Made by a program: the position numbers and the translations under genes. From IMG/VR virus record IMGVR_UViG_3300033571_014625, positions 1 through 25,033 of that record: 25,033 nt of DNA. The stretch is one strand, 5' to 3'. Source of the stretch: a virus. The notes under the pieces were generated by a model that saw nothing but the letters and a program-made list of their open reading frames with translations, was not told where the DNA came from and searched no databases. This document shows, piece by piece, positions 7,970-15,381 of this stretch. Within the stretch, counting starts at the first letter, position 1; every line of letters begins with the position of its first letter.

Positions 7970-8239
7970 CACACAATTCAACTGTTAACAGTATATCTAG
8001 TCTTAAACAGTGGTGTATCTCACGCAACACAACCAGTTAATGCTTGCGGGGAAAACGATCCCTTGTACGTAACATTCCACTACGGCAAAATTGGTAGAAC
8101 AACTGAGGGGTACGATCCTCACACTATCATCTGCACAAAGGAAGAACTAAGCGAAGCGTACAAAGCATATGACTTGTCAAAAGGTCAACACAAACCATGT
8201 ATGGCTCCAAGTGTAGCCAAAGTTCTAGGCAACCTCTAA
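7964..8239 (+). CDS. Small hypothetical protein (91 aa), accessory cassette
   Basis: This gene of unknown family has a strong GGAG site in the duplicated leader. The N-terminus is fairly hydrophobic (IQLLTVYLVLNSGVSHA) and ends in an A-x-A-like position, but it carries Asp and His instead of basic residues, so a signal peptide is uncertain. Three cysteines (NACGEN, IICTKE, KPCMAP) are spread along the rest. It stands in the cassette behind promoter-like copy B, 46 bases upstream of the next gene, with which it shares its leader design. No function is visible. Confidence 0.7.
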   Translation: MDHTIQLLTVYLVLNSGVSHATQPVNACGENDPLYVTFHYGKIGRTTEGYDPHTIICTKEELSEAYKAYDLSKGQHKPCMAPSVAKVLGNL

Positions 8240-8260
8240 ACTAACAAACAAACAACCCAA

Positions 8261-8291
8261 ACAAACCAAACAAAAGGAGTCCAAAATGGAC
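8261..8291 (+). promoter_or_regulatory. Duplicated translation leader, copy 2
   Basis: This is the second copy of the CAAA-rich leader with GGAGTCC and ATGGAC, preceding the 84-aa gene. It fills most of the short gap after 8239 and carries further CAAA units on its left. The pairing GTCC/GGAC around the start codon is kept. Confidence 0.6.
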
Positions 8292-8540
8292 ATTCAAACA
8301 AAAACTACAGTACAATTGGCGTTACAATTAACACGTGGAAATCGCACCGCTGGTCCATGGCCATATATCCGTATGGGAGAAGAATTATGCAAAGGAGGCA
8401 GCTTTTACTTCCAAGTGGAAATGTCCTTGCAAATCTACGGTACCACAGGTTTTATCGTTGAGCTCCCTGAAGAACATCGTGCTGAGGTGGTCAGGATGGT
8501 GGAGGAATATGCGGCAACAGTAACCAATAAGTGGGTATAA
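8286..8540 (+). CDS. Small hypothetical protein (84 aa), accessory cassette
   Basis: This is a compact alpha/beta protein of unknown family with no membrane segment: polar N-terminus, a central GGSFYFQVEMSLQIYGTTGF strand region at about 38-57, and a C-terminal helix (EEHRAEVVRMVEEYAATV, about 62-79). Its ribosome site and first codons (ATGGAC) copy those of the gene before it. It is the last + strand gene of the cassette and is followed by inverted repeats facing a convergent minus-strand gene. It may be a small regulator or host-takeover protein, but nothing in the sequence shows this. Confidence 0.65.
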   Translation: MDIQTKTTVQLALQLTRGNRTAGPWPYIRMGEELCKGGSFYFQVEMSLQIYGTTGFIVELPEEHRAEVVRMVEEYAATVTNKWV

Positions 8541-8563
8541 TCATCCACTAGTCGGTGCAACTT

Positions 8564-8613
8564 AATCACGAGTACAAGAACGTGATTGACTAAGAAAACA
8601 GGTTTTTCTTTAG
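8564..8613. terminator. Two adjacent hairpins, possible bidirectional terminator
   Basis: AATCACG (8564-8570) pairs with CGTGATT (8581-8587) over a 10-base loop. Next, CTAAGAAAA (8590-8598) pairs with TTTTCTTTAG (8604-8613) around a CAGGT loop, with one bulge. The second has A-rich and T-rich arms, as expected of a terminator working on both strands. It lies exactly between the convergent ends of the 84-aa gene (+) and the 106-aa gene (-). The stems are short and AT-rich. Confidence 0.45.
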
Positions 8614-8630
8614 CTTAAATTACTATCATC
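8609..8630. repeat. 22-bp repeat, copy 2 (partner at 7836-7857)
   Basis: This copy matches 7836-7857 at 21 of 22 bases. It contains the stop codon and last six codons of the minus-strand 106-aa gene, and it abuts the terminator-like hairpin. Confidence 0.6.
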
Positions 8631-8930
8631 GTCTGGACACCATACGGGGTCAAAGCGTCTTTTATAATAAACCTTAATTGATACGCCATCTAAATCTATT
8701 GCGCCTGCAAAGGCTCCTTGATCCTTTATCGTGCTCTTTATACATTTTCTTAGCTCTGTATGAAACTGTGGAGCAATTTTTGATATTAGCTTATATTCTA
8801 GTATAATCATAAGCGGATCAGCACTTTGTTTAACTTGTGATTCTCGTAAATCTAGCGTATCAAAGGTTACGAGATTAATAAGTCGTCCGACCGATCCTAA
8901 TAGCAGATTAGCCTTTTCTAGTAAATTCAT
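8610..8930 (-). CDS. Hypothetical protein (106 aa), minus strand, divergent from terL
   Basis: This minus-strand gene fills a stretch with no competing + strand gene. The protein starts MNLLEKANLLLGSVGRLINL and looks globular alpha/beta (LDGVSIKVYYKRRF near the end), with an acidic tail DDDSNLS. The ATG at 8930 is only 9 bases from the terL start and has no clear ribosome site, which lowers confidence in the exact start. No family is recognised. Convergent with the accessory cassette and divergent from terL, it must be transcribed from within the terL 5' region. Given its place, a packaging-related or regulatory role can be imagined but is not shown. Confidence 0.55.
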   Translation of the reverse strand: MNLLEKANLLLGSVGRLINLVTFDTLDLRESQVKQSADPLMIILEYKLISKIAPQFHTELRKCIKSTIKDQGAFAGAIDLDGVSIKVYYKRRFDPVWCPDDDSNLS

Positions 8931-8939
8931 GGTGAGTAC

Positions 8940-10691
8940 ATGCCCATAGTTAAAAATTCAGCAAGAACACGATCTAGTGTTGATAAACCCTATCGTGTAA
9001 CAAGATATAGCACAGATCCAAACCCAATACTAGAGGAGTGGGATTTTGAGCCAGATCTACCAGATGAGATGATGAGCCTTGATCCTTCTCTAATGGTAGA
9101 AGTACGCCCAACAGACTTTGTAGAGTTTGCGATTATGATACCAGATGAAAAGACTAAGGCGCTTCTACCATTCTCCTTTGGTAATCGTAGGTACTTACGA
9201 CCAATATATGACACTACTTCGCCACGTGTATTATTAAAATGTGGTCGCCAAGTAGAGAAGTCTACATATCTTGGTAATCGTTTATTAGCTCTTACGTGTA
9301 TTCAGCCAAACTTAACAGCTCTATATGTATCACCTACTAATCAACAGACAAAAACATTCTCTAATGACCGTATTAGAGAGCCATTAGAAACAAGCCCACG
9401 TTTAAAGGTGTGGACAAACCCATCACTATCCCAAAACGTTTTCCAAAAGAAGTTTATTAACCGTTCACAGATTGTACTTAGGTATGCGTTTTTAAATGCA
9501 GACCGTGTTCGTGGTATTCCCGCAGATCTAGTGTGTATAGACGAAATCCAAGATATTCTTACAGACAATATTCCCGTTATTGAAGAATGTATATCACACA
9601 GCTCATTCAAGTTTAAGCTCTATGCAGGTACACCTAAATCTCTTGATAATACAATTGAGGGTTTATGGATTGAGGAGTCAACGCAAAACGAATGGGTAGT
9701 TCCTTGTGATTCATGTGGGGGAGGCGACTTCCGGCACTGGAATATATTAGGCGAGGAAAATATAGGTAAAAAAGGTTTAATATGTGCAAAATGTGCTAAG
9801 CCTTTGAATGTCCTTCATGATGATTGTCAGTGGGCATCTTTAAATCCGAACCCACGCGTACCATACCCCATGGATGGTTATCGTATACCACAAATTATGG
9901 TCCCCTGGTTACAATGGAATGATATCCTAAATAAGCAGATGACGTACTCACGTGCTAAGTTCCATAACGAAGTTCTTGGTTTGTCTTACGACAGTGGTAC
10001 AAGACCACTTACAAGAAAAGATGTGGAGGATAACTGCAATCCAACAATAACGTTGGACGCACCAGGCATTAAAAGATCGATACAAGGAACGATTGGTAAG
10101 CAAGTATTTATGGGTATAGACTGGGGTACAGGAGAACAGACATTTACACTTGTTACAATTGGGTATTATTCTGGACATAAGTTTACAATCGTATATGCAA
10201 GACGATTTGAAGGGCCAGAGTCTGAGCCAACAATCCAAATACAAAAGATAGAGGAGCTTGTACGTATTTGGAGAGTATCTATGATAGGAACAGACTATGG
10301 TGGTGGTTTTGATAGAAATGACGCATTGATTCGTATTTATGGTCCACAAAAGGTATTTAAGTACCAATACTCAACAATTTCACAGGGGAAGGTAAAGTGG
10401 GATAATGGTCTTATGCGTTTTCTAGTCAATCGTACAGAGGTAATGTCGGATATATTCAATGCAATAAAACGCAAGGATGTTTTTTCGTTTCCTTGTTGGT
10501 CGGATTGGGAACAGCCGTTTGCATCCGATATGCTTAATATATTCTCTGAATACTCTGAACAACGTAGGTGTAATGAGTATAAAAAGAGTAAGAGTGTGTC
10601 AGACGATACCTTTCACTCTCTAGTACTATGCTTCCTAGTATCCCAGCTTACAAACCCACGACCTGATGTGTTAGTACCTCAAAAAGAATAG
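8940..10691 (+). CDS. terL: Terminase large subunit (ATPase and nuclease)
   Basis: This is the motor that pumps phage DNA into the prohead and cuts the concatemer. In the 583 residues I see an ATPase with Walker A CGRQVEKST (101-109, Lys107), Walker B LVCIDE (197-202) and a motif-III-like YAGTPKS (228-234). A zinc-binding insert follows with C256, C259, C282 and C285. The RNase H-like nuclease has MGIDWGTGE (Asp394), MIGTDYGGG (Asp452) and DDTFHSL (Asp555/Asp556). The arrangement resembles GpA-type terminases with a zinc insert. The only in-frame start nearby is ATG 8940, behind a modest GGTGAG; a stop codon lies upstream at 8922. Its 3' end overlaps a convergent minus-strand gene by 13 bases. 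No small subunit precedes it. Confidence 0.95.
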   Translation: MPIVKNSARTRSSVDKPYRVTRYSTDPNPILEEWDFEPDLPDEMMSLDPSLMVEVRPTDFVEFAIMIPDEKTKALLPFSFGNRRYLRPIYDTTSPRVLLKCGRQVEKSTYLGNRLLALTCIQPNLTALYVSPTNQQTKTFSNDRIREPLETSPRLKVWTNPSLSQNVFQKKFINRSQIVLRYAFLNADRVRGIPADLVCIDEIQDILTDNIPVIEECISHSSFKFKLYAGTPKSLDNTIEGLWIEESTQNEWVVPCDSCGGGDFRHWNILGEENIGKKGLICAKCAKPLNVLHDDCQWASLNPNPRVPYPMDGYRIPQIMVPWLQWNDILNKQMTYSRAKFHNEVLGLSYDSGTRPLTRKDVEDNCNPTITLDAPGIKRSIQGTIGKQVFMGIDWGTGEQTFTLVTIGYYSGHKFTIVYARRFEGPESEPTIQIQKIEELVRIWRVSMIGTDYGGGFDRNDALIRIYGPQKVFKYQYSTISQGKVKWDNGLMRFLVNRTEVMSDIFNAIKRKDVFSFPCWSDWEQPFASDMLNIFSEYSEQRRCNEYKKSKSVSDDTFHSLVLCFLVSQLTNPRPDVLVPQKE

Positions 10692-11245
10692 AGACGCAGT
10701 TTGAGCTTTGTTTCAAGAACGCGAGCATTTTTACGTTTATAAAAGCCTAGAAGTGCAATAATCTTTTCAATACATTGTTTAGCAGTATCAACTCCAATTT
10801 TTTTATATAATGCATTAGATATTCGAATAACATCCCTAGCCCACGTTTCTAAATCATCCCAACGCATTTCTTTAGCACTTATGATGGTATTGAAGCAATC
10901 CCTAGTAATAGATATCTCTTCATCAGTAAGTTCGGTAATTTCGTCTAATATAAGCCCATTGATAGACTCAATTACGGAAATTCTATTTTTCAATGCTCTT
11001 ATTTCTTGCTCTGCAAATTCTAATCGTTGAACAATTTTAGCATTTATTGTAGTATTCTGCATAGTAATGTGTAGCTTAGACACATCCTCAACCTTGAAGC
11101 AGACTTTGTTTTTTATCTTGACAAATGGTAGAACGCCTCTTTTCCTATATCTTAGGATAGTTCGCTCACTACAATTTAAAAAATCCGCTGCATCCTTTTG
11201 AGAGACGTATGTACTGACTACATCATCAATACCTTTTTGATTCAT
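10679..11245 (-). CDS. Excisionase/MerR-type helix-turn-helix protein with coiled coil (188 aa)
   Basis: Residues about 12-57 (YVSQKDAADFLNCSERTILR, then GVLPFVKIKNKVCFKVEDV) match the HTH_17 pattern: a sequence-reading helix followed by a small wing. A likely coiled coil follows (RLEFAEQEIRALKNRISVIE, about 74-93), then a helical C-terminal domain. The protein is therefore a DNA-binding oligomer. Known uses of this fold are excisionases, MerR-like regulators and some small terminase subunits. Being antisense to and overlapping terL by 13 bases, it could be a regulator of late genes or an unusually placed TerS; the sequence does not decide. The ATG at 11245 has GGGAG 6 bases upstream, on the opposite strand of the next gene's ribosome site. 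Confidence 0.8.
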   Translation of the reverse strand: MNQKGIDDVVSTYVSQKDAADFLNCSERTILRYRKRGVLPFVKIKNKVCFKVEDVSKLHITMQNTTINAKIVQRLEFAEQEIRALKNRISVIESINGLILDEITELTDEEISITRDCFNTIISAKEMRWDDLETWARDVIRISNALYKKIGVDTAKQCIEKIIALLGFYKRKNARVLETKLKLRLYSF

Positions 11246-11257
11246 AGGAGACTCCCA
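11246..11257. promoter_or_regulatory. Shared bidirectional Shine-Dalgarno spacer
   Basis: The whole gap between two divergent genes is 12 bases. On the + strand it gives AGGAG 7 bases before ATG 11258. On the minus strand the same bases read TGGGAGTCTCCT and give GGGAG 6 bases before ATG 11245. The near-palindrome AGGAGACTCCC thus serves both genes, and both promoters must lie inside the neighbouring coding regions. Confidence 0.75.
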
Positions 11258-12037
11258 ATGGCTATATATGACAAGATGGCACTAGCAGAAATTGGAAAAC
11301 GTGCATCAGATCTATTTCTGAAACATGAAGTGCCTTTAGTGGATGCCATCGTTAAAGTAGCTAGTAAATTACCCGACTTTACAGATGAACATGTAAAACG
11401 TGTAATTGAGAACGCAAATTTAGTGACATTCGAGGAGATGTTTAAATCATCCGACTCAAAACACATTACATTCGATTTGGCTGAGTTTAATGATGTCAAA
11501 GAAAAAATGCAAGCCGAAATGCACGGTGGTAAAGAGCCAACTAGTATGGAATATCTAGTGCCTCCTGACGCACCAAAGATGGAAACAAACGTATTTGATC
11601 GTGAATCTCTTGAAAAAGCTAGTAGCTACACAGATTTTCCAAAGCATTTAGTAGACAAACGTGATAGGGAACATATTAAACAAGCTCAAGCACATGTGTC
11701 TGAATGGTTGTTAAGAACTGATAACGATTTACAAAATGAAATTGCTATCTTAAATACCATGTGTAAGCGAGCAAGCTTAGCGCATGGTGTAGAAAGCGTT
11801 GCTTATCTTTTAGATGCAAGTACACGAGACAAAGAAACGCTAACTAAAATTGCATCTATTATTGACATTCCTGTATTAGAGCATGAAAATAAAAATCAAG
11901 TACCTAACACTGAACACCCAATTGTAATCCAATACAACAAATGCGTTGGTCTTGTAAAAGAAGCTAAACGTTTGAGAGGCGCTTCAGTATATCTAGAAGA
12001 TCAACGACAAAAATTACTACATACTGTGGGGAGATAA
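11258..12037 (+). CDS. Helical virion-associated candidate with KxA motifs (259 aa)
   Basis: I place the start at ATG 11258 behind AGGAG. Longer reading frames to the left would run into the divergent gene and lack a ribosome site. The family is not recognised. The protein is mostly helical, with a polar middle (EPTSMEYLVPPDAPKMETN, about 93-111). The recurrent motif occurs at K14 (GKRAS), K33 (IVKVAS), K170 (CKRAS), K197 (LTKIAS) and K234 (LVKEA). It opens the head module ahead of the coiled-coil protein and the protease, so an internal or scaffold-associated head protein is the most likely role. This rests on context and the shared motif. Confidence 0.7.
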   Translation: MAIYDKMALAEIGKRASDLFLKHEVPLVDAIVKVASKLPDFTDEHVKRVIENANLVTFEEMFKSSDSKHITFDLAEFNDVKEKMQAEMHGGKEPTSMEYLVPPDAPKMETNVFDRESLEKASSYTDFPKHLVDKRDREHIKQAQAHVSEWLLRTDNDLQNEIAILNTMCKRASLAHGVESVAYLLDASTRDKETLTKIASIIDIPVLEHENKNQVPNTEHPIVIQYNKCVGLVKEAKRLRGASVYLEDQRQKLLHTVGR

Positions 12038-12039
12038 TA

Positions 12040-13464
12040 ATGAGCATTCTTGATAAGTATAATTTAACAGAGGAACAACGCGATCGTGTAATGACAAAAG
12101 TGGCATCTACACTTAGCGAATTACAAAAGACTGACACACTTGAAAAGGTTGCAGTGGATTGGCACTCACCTATTGCCCAGACCGGTTTAGCATTAGCAGC
12201 TACAGCCGTTGGCACAGGTATCTCTATGGGTGTTCCTAAATTAGTAGATGCAATTAGAGCGGCTAGTATTAGGCGAAATAAAGACGAATACTTAAAAGCT
12301 ATGAAAGATGCTCACCCAGAGCTTAAAAACGTTTCACAGAGAGATTTGGATTTAGCGTACAATTCTATGGCAATGCATAGTCCAGGCGTTATTAAAGATC
12401 CGCTTCTTGGTGGACAAGTTATGAAAGAAATTACAGGACGTGCAATGCGTTGGGATCTTAATCAGTATAGTACTCTCAATCGTACAGCTGGTGGAGGTCT
12501 TGCAGATTATGAACACCAAGCTTTACAACAATTTGGTAAAGGTGTTGGAAATCTCACAAATGTTTATTATGATGCTTCCGCAAAGGCTGACCAAGCCAAA
12601 CGTGATCAAGAACGTTTGAATCTTAGCCAACAAGTACACACTTACAATACTCAAAAAGATCAAAGAGCTGAGCAATTCCAAAAAGATCAATTTGACTATC
12701 GAAAGACACAAGATAGCGCCGCTGATGCGTTTAATAAAGAAAAATTCCAATTTGAGAAAGATAAGAATACTGAAGCTAAGGCATATCAAGATAAGCAACT
12801 CGCAAATCAAGATAGACAATTTACAGCACAAGAGGCGAGAGATAGACAACAACAAGGTAATTTTGAACGTACCTTTAATGCTAACGCAGCCGATCGTACT
12901 TTTCAGCAGAATATGGCTAATAAGAATTATCAAGCATCACAAGATCGAGACACTCAGCAACAGTCTAACTTCAATAGACAATTTACAGCACAAGAGGCGA
13001 GAGATAAGCAACAACAAGGTAATTTTGAACGTACCTTTAATGCTAACGCAGCCGATCGTACTTTTCAGCAGAATATGGCTAATAAAAAGTACGATATGGA
13101 TTCAACCAATCAAGCTTATAATATGGGATTTGATATTGAACGCAGTGGCCACACTACAAATCGTTACGACGTTGCGCATAGAGAAGCCCTCGGTAGAGCA
13201 CAGGCTGACTTAGACTTTAAGATGAAAAACCAAAAAGATGTAAATACATTGGCAAGAAATCAGTCCTACAATCAAGCACAAGGCCAGGCGCAAGGTCAGG
13301 TAGACGCAGAGAATAGGAATTACGCTTATCACATGAATAAAGCGTATGATATGGGCTACCACGGTACTACTGGTAAAAATGATGCTCCTGCTATCTTATA
13401 CGATACAAAGTCTGGTAACCATATAGGCAATAAACCTAGTAATTATCTAAGACCCTATAAATAA
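12040..13464 (+). CDS. Long Q-rich helical repeat protein with N-terminal membrane-like segment (474 aa)
   Basis: The N-terminus carries two recurrent motifs (MTKVAS, K20; LEKVAV, K36), then a Gly/Ala-rich hydrophobic segment at about 44-65 (GLALAATAVGTGISMGVP) that could cross a membrane. From about residue 185 the chain is a long, highly polar helix rich in Gln, Asp, Arg and regularly spaced aromatics. It includes a 54-residue unit present twice, with a nearly identical DNA repeat. The C-terminus is rich in Asn, Gly and Tyr. The family is not recognised. The design fits a rod-like protein stored in the head and perhaps ejected with DNA, as known for internal proteins of some phages; this is inference. 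A tape measure is less likely because it sits in the head module. A GGGAG site precedes ATG 12040. Confidence 0.75.
   Translation: MSILDKYNLTEEQRDRVMTKVASTLSELQKTDTLEKVAVDWHSPIAQTGLALAATAVGTGISMGVPKLVDAIRAASIRRNKDEYLKAMKDAHPELKNVSQRDLDLAYNSMAMHSPGVIKDPLLGGQVMKEITGRAMRWDLNQYSTLNRTAGGGLADYEHQALQQFGKGVGNLTNVYYDASAKADQAKRDQERLNLSQQVHTYNTQKDQRAEQFQKDQFDYRKTQDSAADAFNKEKFQFEKDKNTEAKAYQDKQLANQDRQFTAQEARDRQQQGNFERTFNANAADRTFQQNMANKNYQASQDRDTQQQSNFNRQFTAQEARDKQQQGNFERTFNANAADRTFQQNMANKKYDMDSTNQAYNMGFDIERSGHTTNRYDVAHREALGRAQADLDFKMKNQKDVNTLARNQSYNQAQGQAQGQVDAENRNYAYHMNKAYDMGYHGTTGKNDAPAILYDTKSGNHIGNKPSNYLRPYK
12812..12923 (+). repeat. 112-bp direct repeat, copy 1, in coiled-coil gene
   Basis: This segment recurs at 12974-13085, 162 bases (54 codons) later, with only two mismatches (AGATAGAC versus AGATAAGC). 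The reading frame is kept, giving QFTAQEARD and FERTFNANAADRTFQQNMAN twice. The near-identity at synonymous sites implies a recent in-frame duplication. Confidence 0.9.
12974..13085 (+). repeat. 112-bp direct repeat, copy 2, in coiled-coil gene
   Basis: This is the second copy of the 12812-12923 segment, offset by 162 bases, a multiple of three. The sequence between the copies (QASQDRDTQQQSNFN) looks like a diverged part of the same periodic rod. Confidence 0.9.
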
Positions 13465-13476
13465 AAGGATTAGTAA

Positions 13477-15342
13477 ATGATCATTAAAGAGAGCATGTTT
13501 CCAGCGTTTAACTCCTATGGAGAACCGGTCGTACGACTCCTTAATGACATAGGTACGCCTGGACTTATGGAGAAGACAGCTGGAGTTCACCCCGAAATCC
13601 TTGCATATAAGATGAACTTAACCCCTGACCCCAATAAAACTTATGTTCACATCATAGCTTTGGGCGCGGGGGAATACTATGGTGCTAATCTTAACAACGA
13701 CTATTTTCCTTGGAAGGCGTTAGCTCACGATCATACAACAACTCCTCATGAACATATACATGGGTATAAGACATTCTTAAATGCACATGCATTCGCACAC
13801 CATGTAAATAAAGATCCCGAAAAGGCTTATGGAGATGTTCTTCTTAGCGTTTTAAATCATAAGATGAAACGTGTAGAGTTGATTGTTGCTATTGATAATG
13901 AGAAGTGTATTCGCAATGGTGGATCTAAAACACTTGAACGTATTAACAATGGTGAATTCCCAAGCACATCTATGGGTTGTAGAGTACCTTATGATACTTG
14001 TAGTATCTGTGGCAATAAGGCTAAGACGCGCGTTCAATACTGCGACCATATGAAAACAGAGGCTGGAAAGATCTACGCAGATGGTAGAAAAGTATTTGTA
14101 TACAATGACTACCCTAGATTTTTTGACATTAGTTTTGTTTTTATTGGTGCGGATCGTACTAGCTTTGTACTTGAAAAGATTGCTTCTATAGAGAAGACCG
14201 CGGGAGACGCAGGTCTTGGAAAAAATCTAAGAAAAAACGCGGGGACTGTACAAGAAAAACTTGTCGATAGAATACCACGTAAGGTAGAGCGACAAGATAG
14301 ACTTAGGCCTCGACCAATGTCGTTTGGTAAAATAAATACTATGCTAAAACGAGATAAAGAGAGCAAAGCTATTCCCTTGATTACGCAGACTGCTTTTAGC
14401 CCAAGAAACTCTTTGTTGTTTACAAATGGTAGTAGTATGCTAATTAGATCGGGTGATACAACCAAAAAAATTGAGGGGGGCGAGATGAAAACCGCATCAT
14501 TTAAATTTGCCGAAACATCCAAGCATAGTGATATATTTAAAGATGTCGATGCGACTCCTATGGGTAAAGCTGTAAAGATACTAGCGGGTACAGACGAAGA
14601 TCTTCCTAAACCTATTTTAAATGCGATGGCATCTGAGGGTGACTTAGGGTCAACGCTAAGCCAAGCTGCTGGTATGGGTATTGTTCTAAAGCCAAAAGAA
14701 TTCCAACGCGTTATTTTAACAAGAAGTGGACAACCAGATTTAGCGGATGATTTAGAAGATGACGGCACATGCTTTGATAGTCATGATGAACACGTCCCTG
14801 TTATGAGATCAGTAAGAATTATTATCGGATCTACAGGAGGCGTGACACCAAATATAGCAAGTATGCTTGCACCTATTCTTCAAGCTAGAAGTGCTTTAAC
14901 ACCGTTTGCAACTCGTAGAATGATAACTATAACGGCAGTCCCAAAGCCATCAAACGGCTGTGGTTGCGGTGGTGATGATGACAGCTACAGTGAGGATGAC
15001 AGCTACGACGACAGTTCTATGGGTGGGTGCGGGTGTTCTAACGCAATGCCTATTTTACAGAAGATTGCTAGCATGTATCATGGATACAGACAAGATGTGT
15101 TAGAAAATATGGAAACATTAATTTCTGACGCGTATAATAGTGGATTGAAACGAGAAATTGAAAAAACTAGAGGAGGTAGCTATAATGATGACGAAGTTAT
15201 TGAAAAAATCGCATCATTTGCTATACCATACTTTAGCAATGCCTATTGGTCTAACCCGCAGGCAAGCTCTAGCATGAGTAAGTTTGCGTCTTTTAGCCCA
15301 AAACTTTCAAACTACTTACTCAAATCTCTTGCCAATAAATAA
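13477..15342 (+). CDS. Probable prohead (head maturation) protease with zinc knuckle and long C-terminal extension
   Basis: The N-terminal about 230 residues follow the pattern of serine prohead proteases: a His region (AFAHHVNKDPEKAYGDV, H108/H109), a hydrophobic strand ending in Asp140, a putative nucleophile in STSMG (S165), and FDISFVFIGADRTSF (217-230), like the usual EiSlV-PA strand. Between Ser and that strand lies a probable zinc knuckle, C175-x2-C178-x10-C189-x-H191. The remaining about 390 residues are unusual. They include KxA motifs at K234, K240, K338, K529, K577 and K602 (another is at K33), and two Cys-Gly-Cys clusters (495-497, 518-520) flanking an acidic linker. The protease would cut scaffold and other head proteins during maturation, perhaps releasing itself from its tail. 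Catalytic assignments are by pattern only. The gene follows AAGGA and precedes the scaffold candidate. Confidence 0.65.
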   Translation: MIIKESMFPAFNSYGEPVVRLLNDIGTPGLMEKTAGVHPEILAYKMNLTPDPNKTYVHIIALGAGEYYGANLNNDYFPWKALAHDHTTTPHEHIHGYKTFLNAHAFAHHVNKDPEKAYGDVLLSVLNHKMKRVELIVAIDNEKCIRNGGSKTLERINNGEFPSTSMGCRVPYDTCSICGNKAKTRVQYCDHMKTEAGKIYADGRKVFVYNDYPRFFDISFVFIGADRTSFVLEKIASIEKTAGDAGLGKNLRKNAGTVQEKLVDRIPRKVERQDRLRPRPMSFGKINTMLKRDKESKAIPLITQTAFSPRNSLLFTNGSSMLIRSGDTTKKIEGGEMKTASFKFAETSKHSDIFKDVDATPMGKAVKILAGTDEDLPKPILNAMASEGDLGSTLSQAAGMGIVLKPKEFQRVILTRSGQPDLADDLEDDGTCFDSHDEHVPVMRSVRIIIGSTGGVTPNIASMLAPILQARSALTPFATRRMITITAVPKPSNGCGCGGDDDSYSEDDSYDDSSMGGCGCSNAMPILQKIASMYHGYRQDVLENMETLISDAYNSGLKREIEKTRGGSYNDDEVIEKIASFAIPYFSNAYWSNPQASSSMSKFASFSPKLSNYLLKSLANK

Positions 15343-15357
15343 ACTAACCTATATAGT
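15329..15357 (+). promoter_or_regulatory. Sigma70-like promoter ahead of scaffold candidate
   Basis: TTGCCA (15329-15334) and TATAGT (15352-15357) are separated by exactly 17 bases; each hexamer matches 5 of 6 consensus positions. The -35 overlaps the end of the protease gene, and the -10 is 24 bases before the acidic protein's ATG. This would add transcription of the scaffold-to-capsid block. Confidence 0.6.
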
Positions 15358-15381
15358 TTACAAATAAACGGAGTAAAAACC

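Noticed and set aside
12812-13085. CRISPR array or mobile element from the direct repeats
   Set aside because: There are only two copies, in frame within a coding region, with no spacer regularity, inverted ends or transposase.
12523-13213. Long extra frames on both strands across the repeat gene
   Set aside because: They arise from the Gln/Asp-rich repeats read in other frames; they show Ile/Leu/Ser or Arg/Lys bias, no ribosome site and full overlap with the real gene.
14109-14768. 219-codon minus-strand frame inside the protease gene
   Set aside because: It lies fully inside a well-supported + strand gene with correct start and context; no ribosome site or family resemblance was seen.
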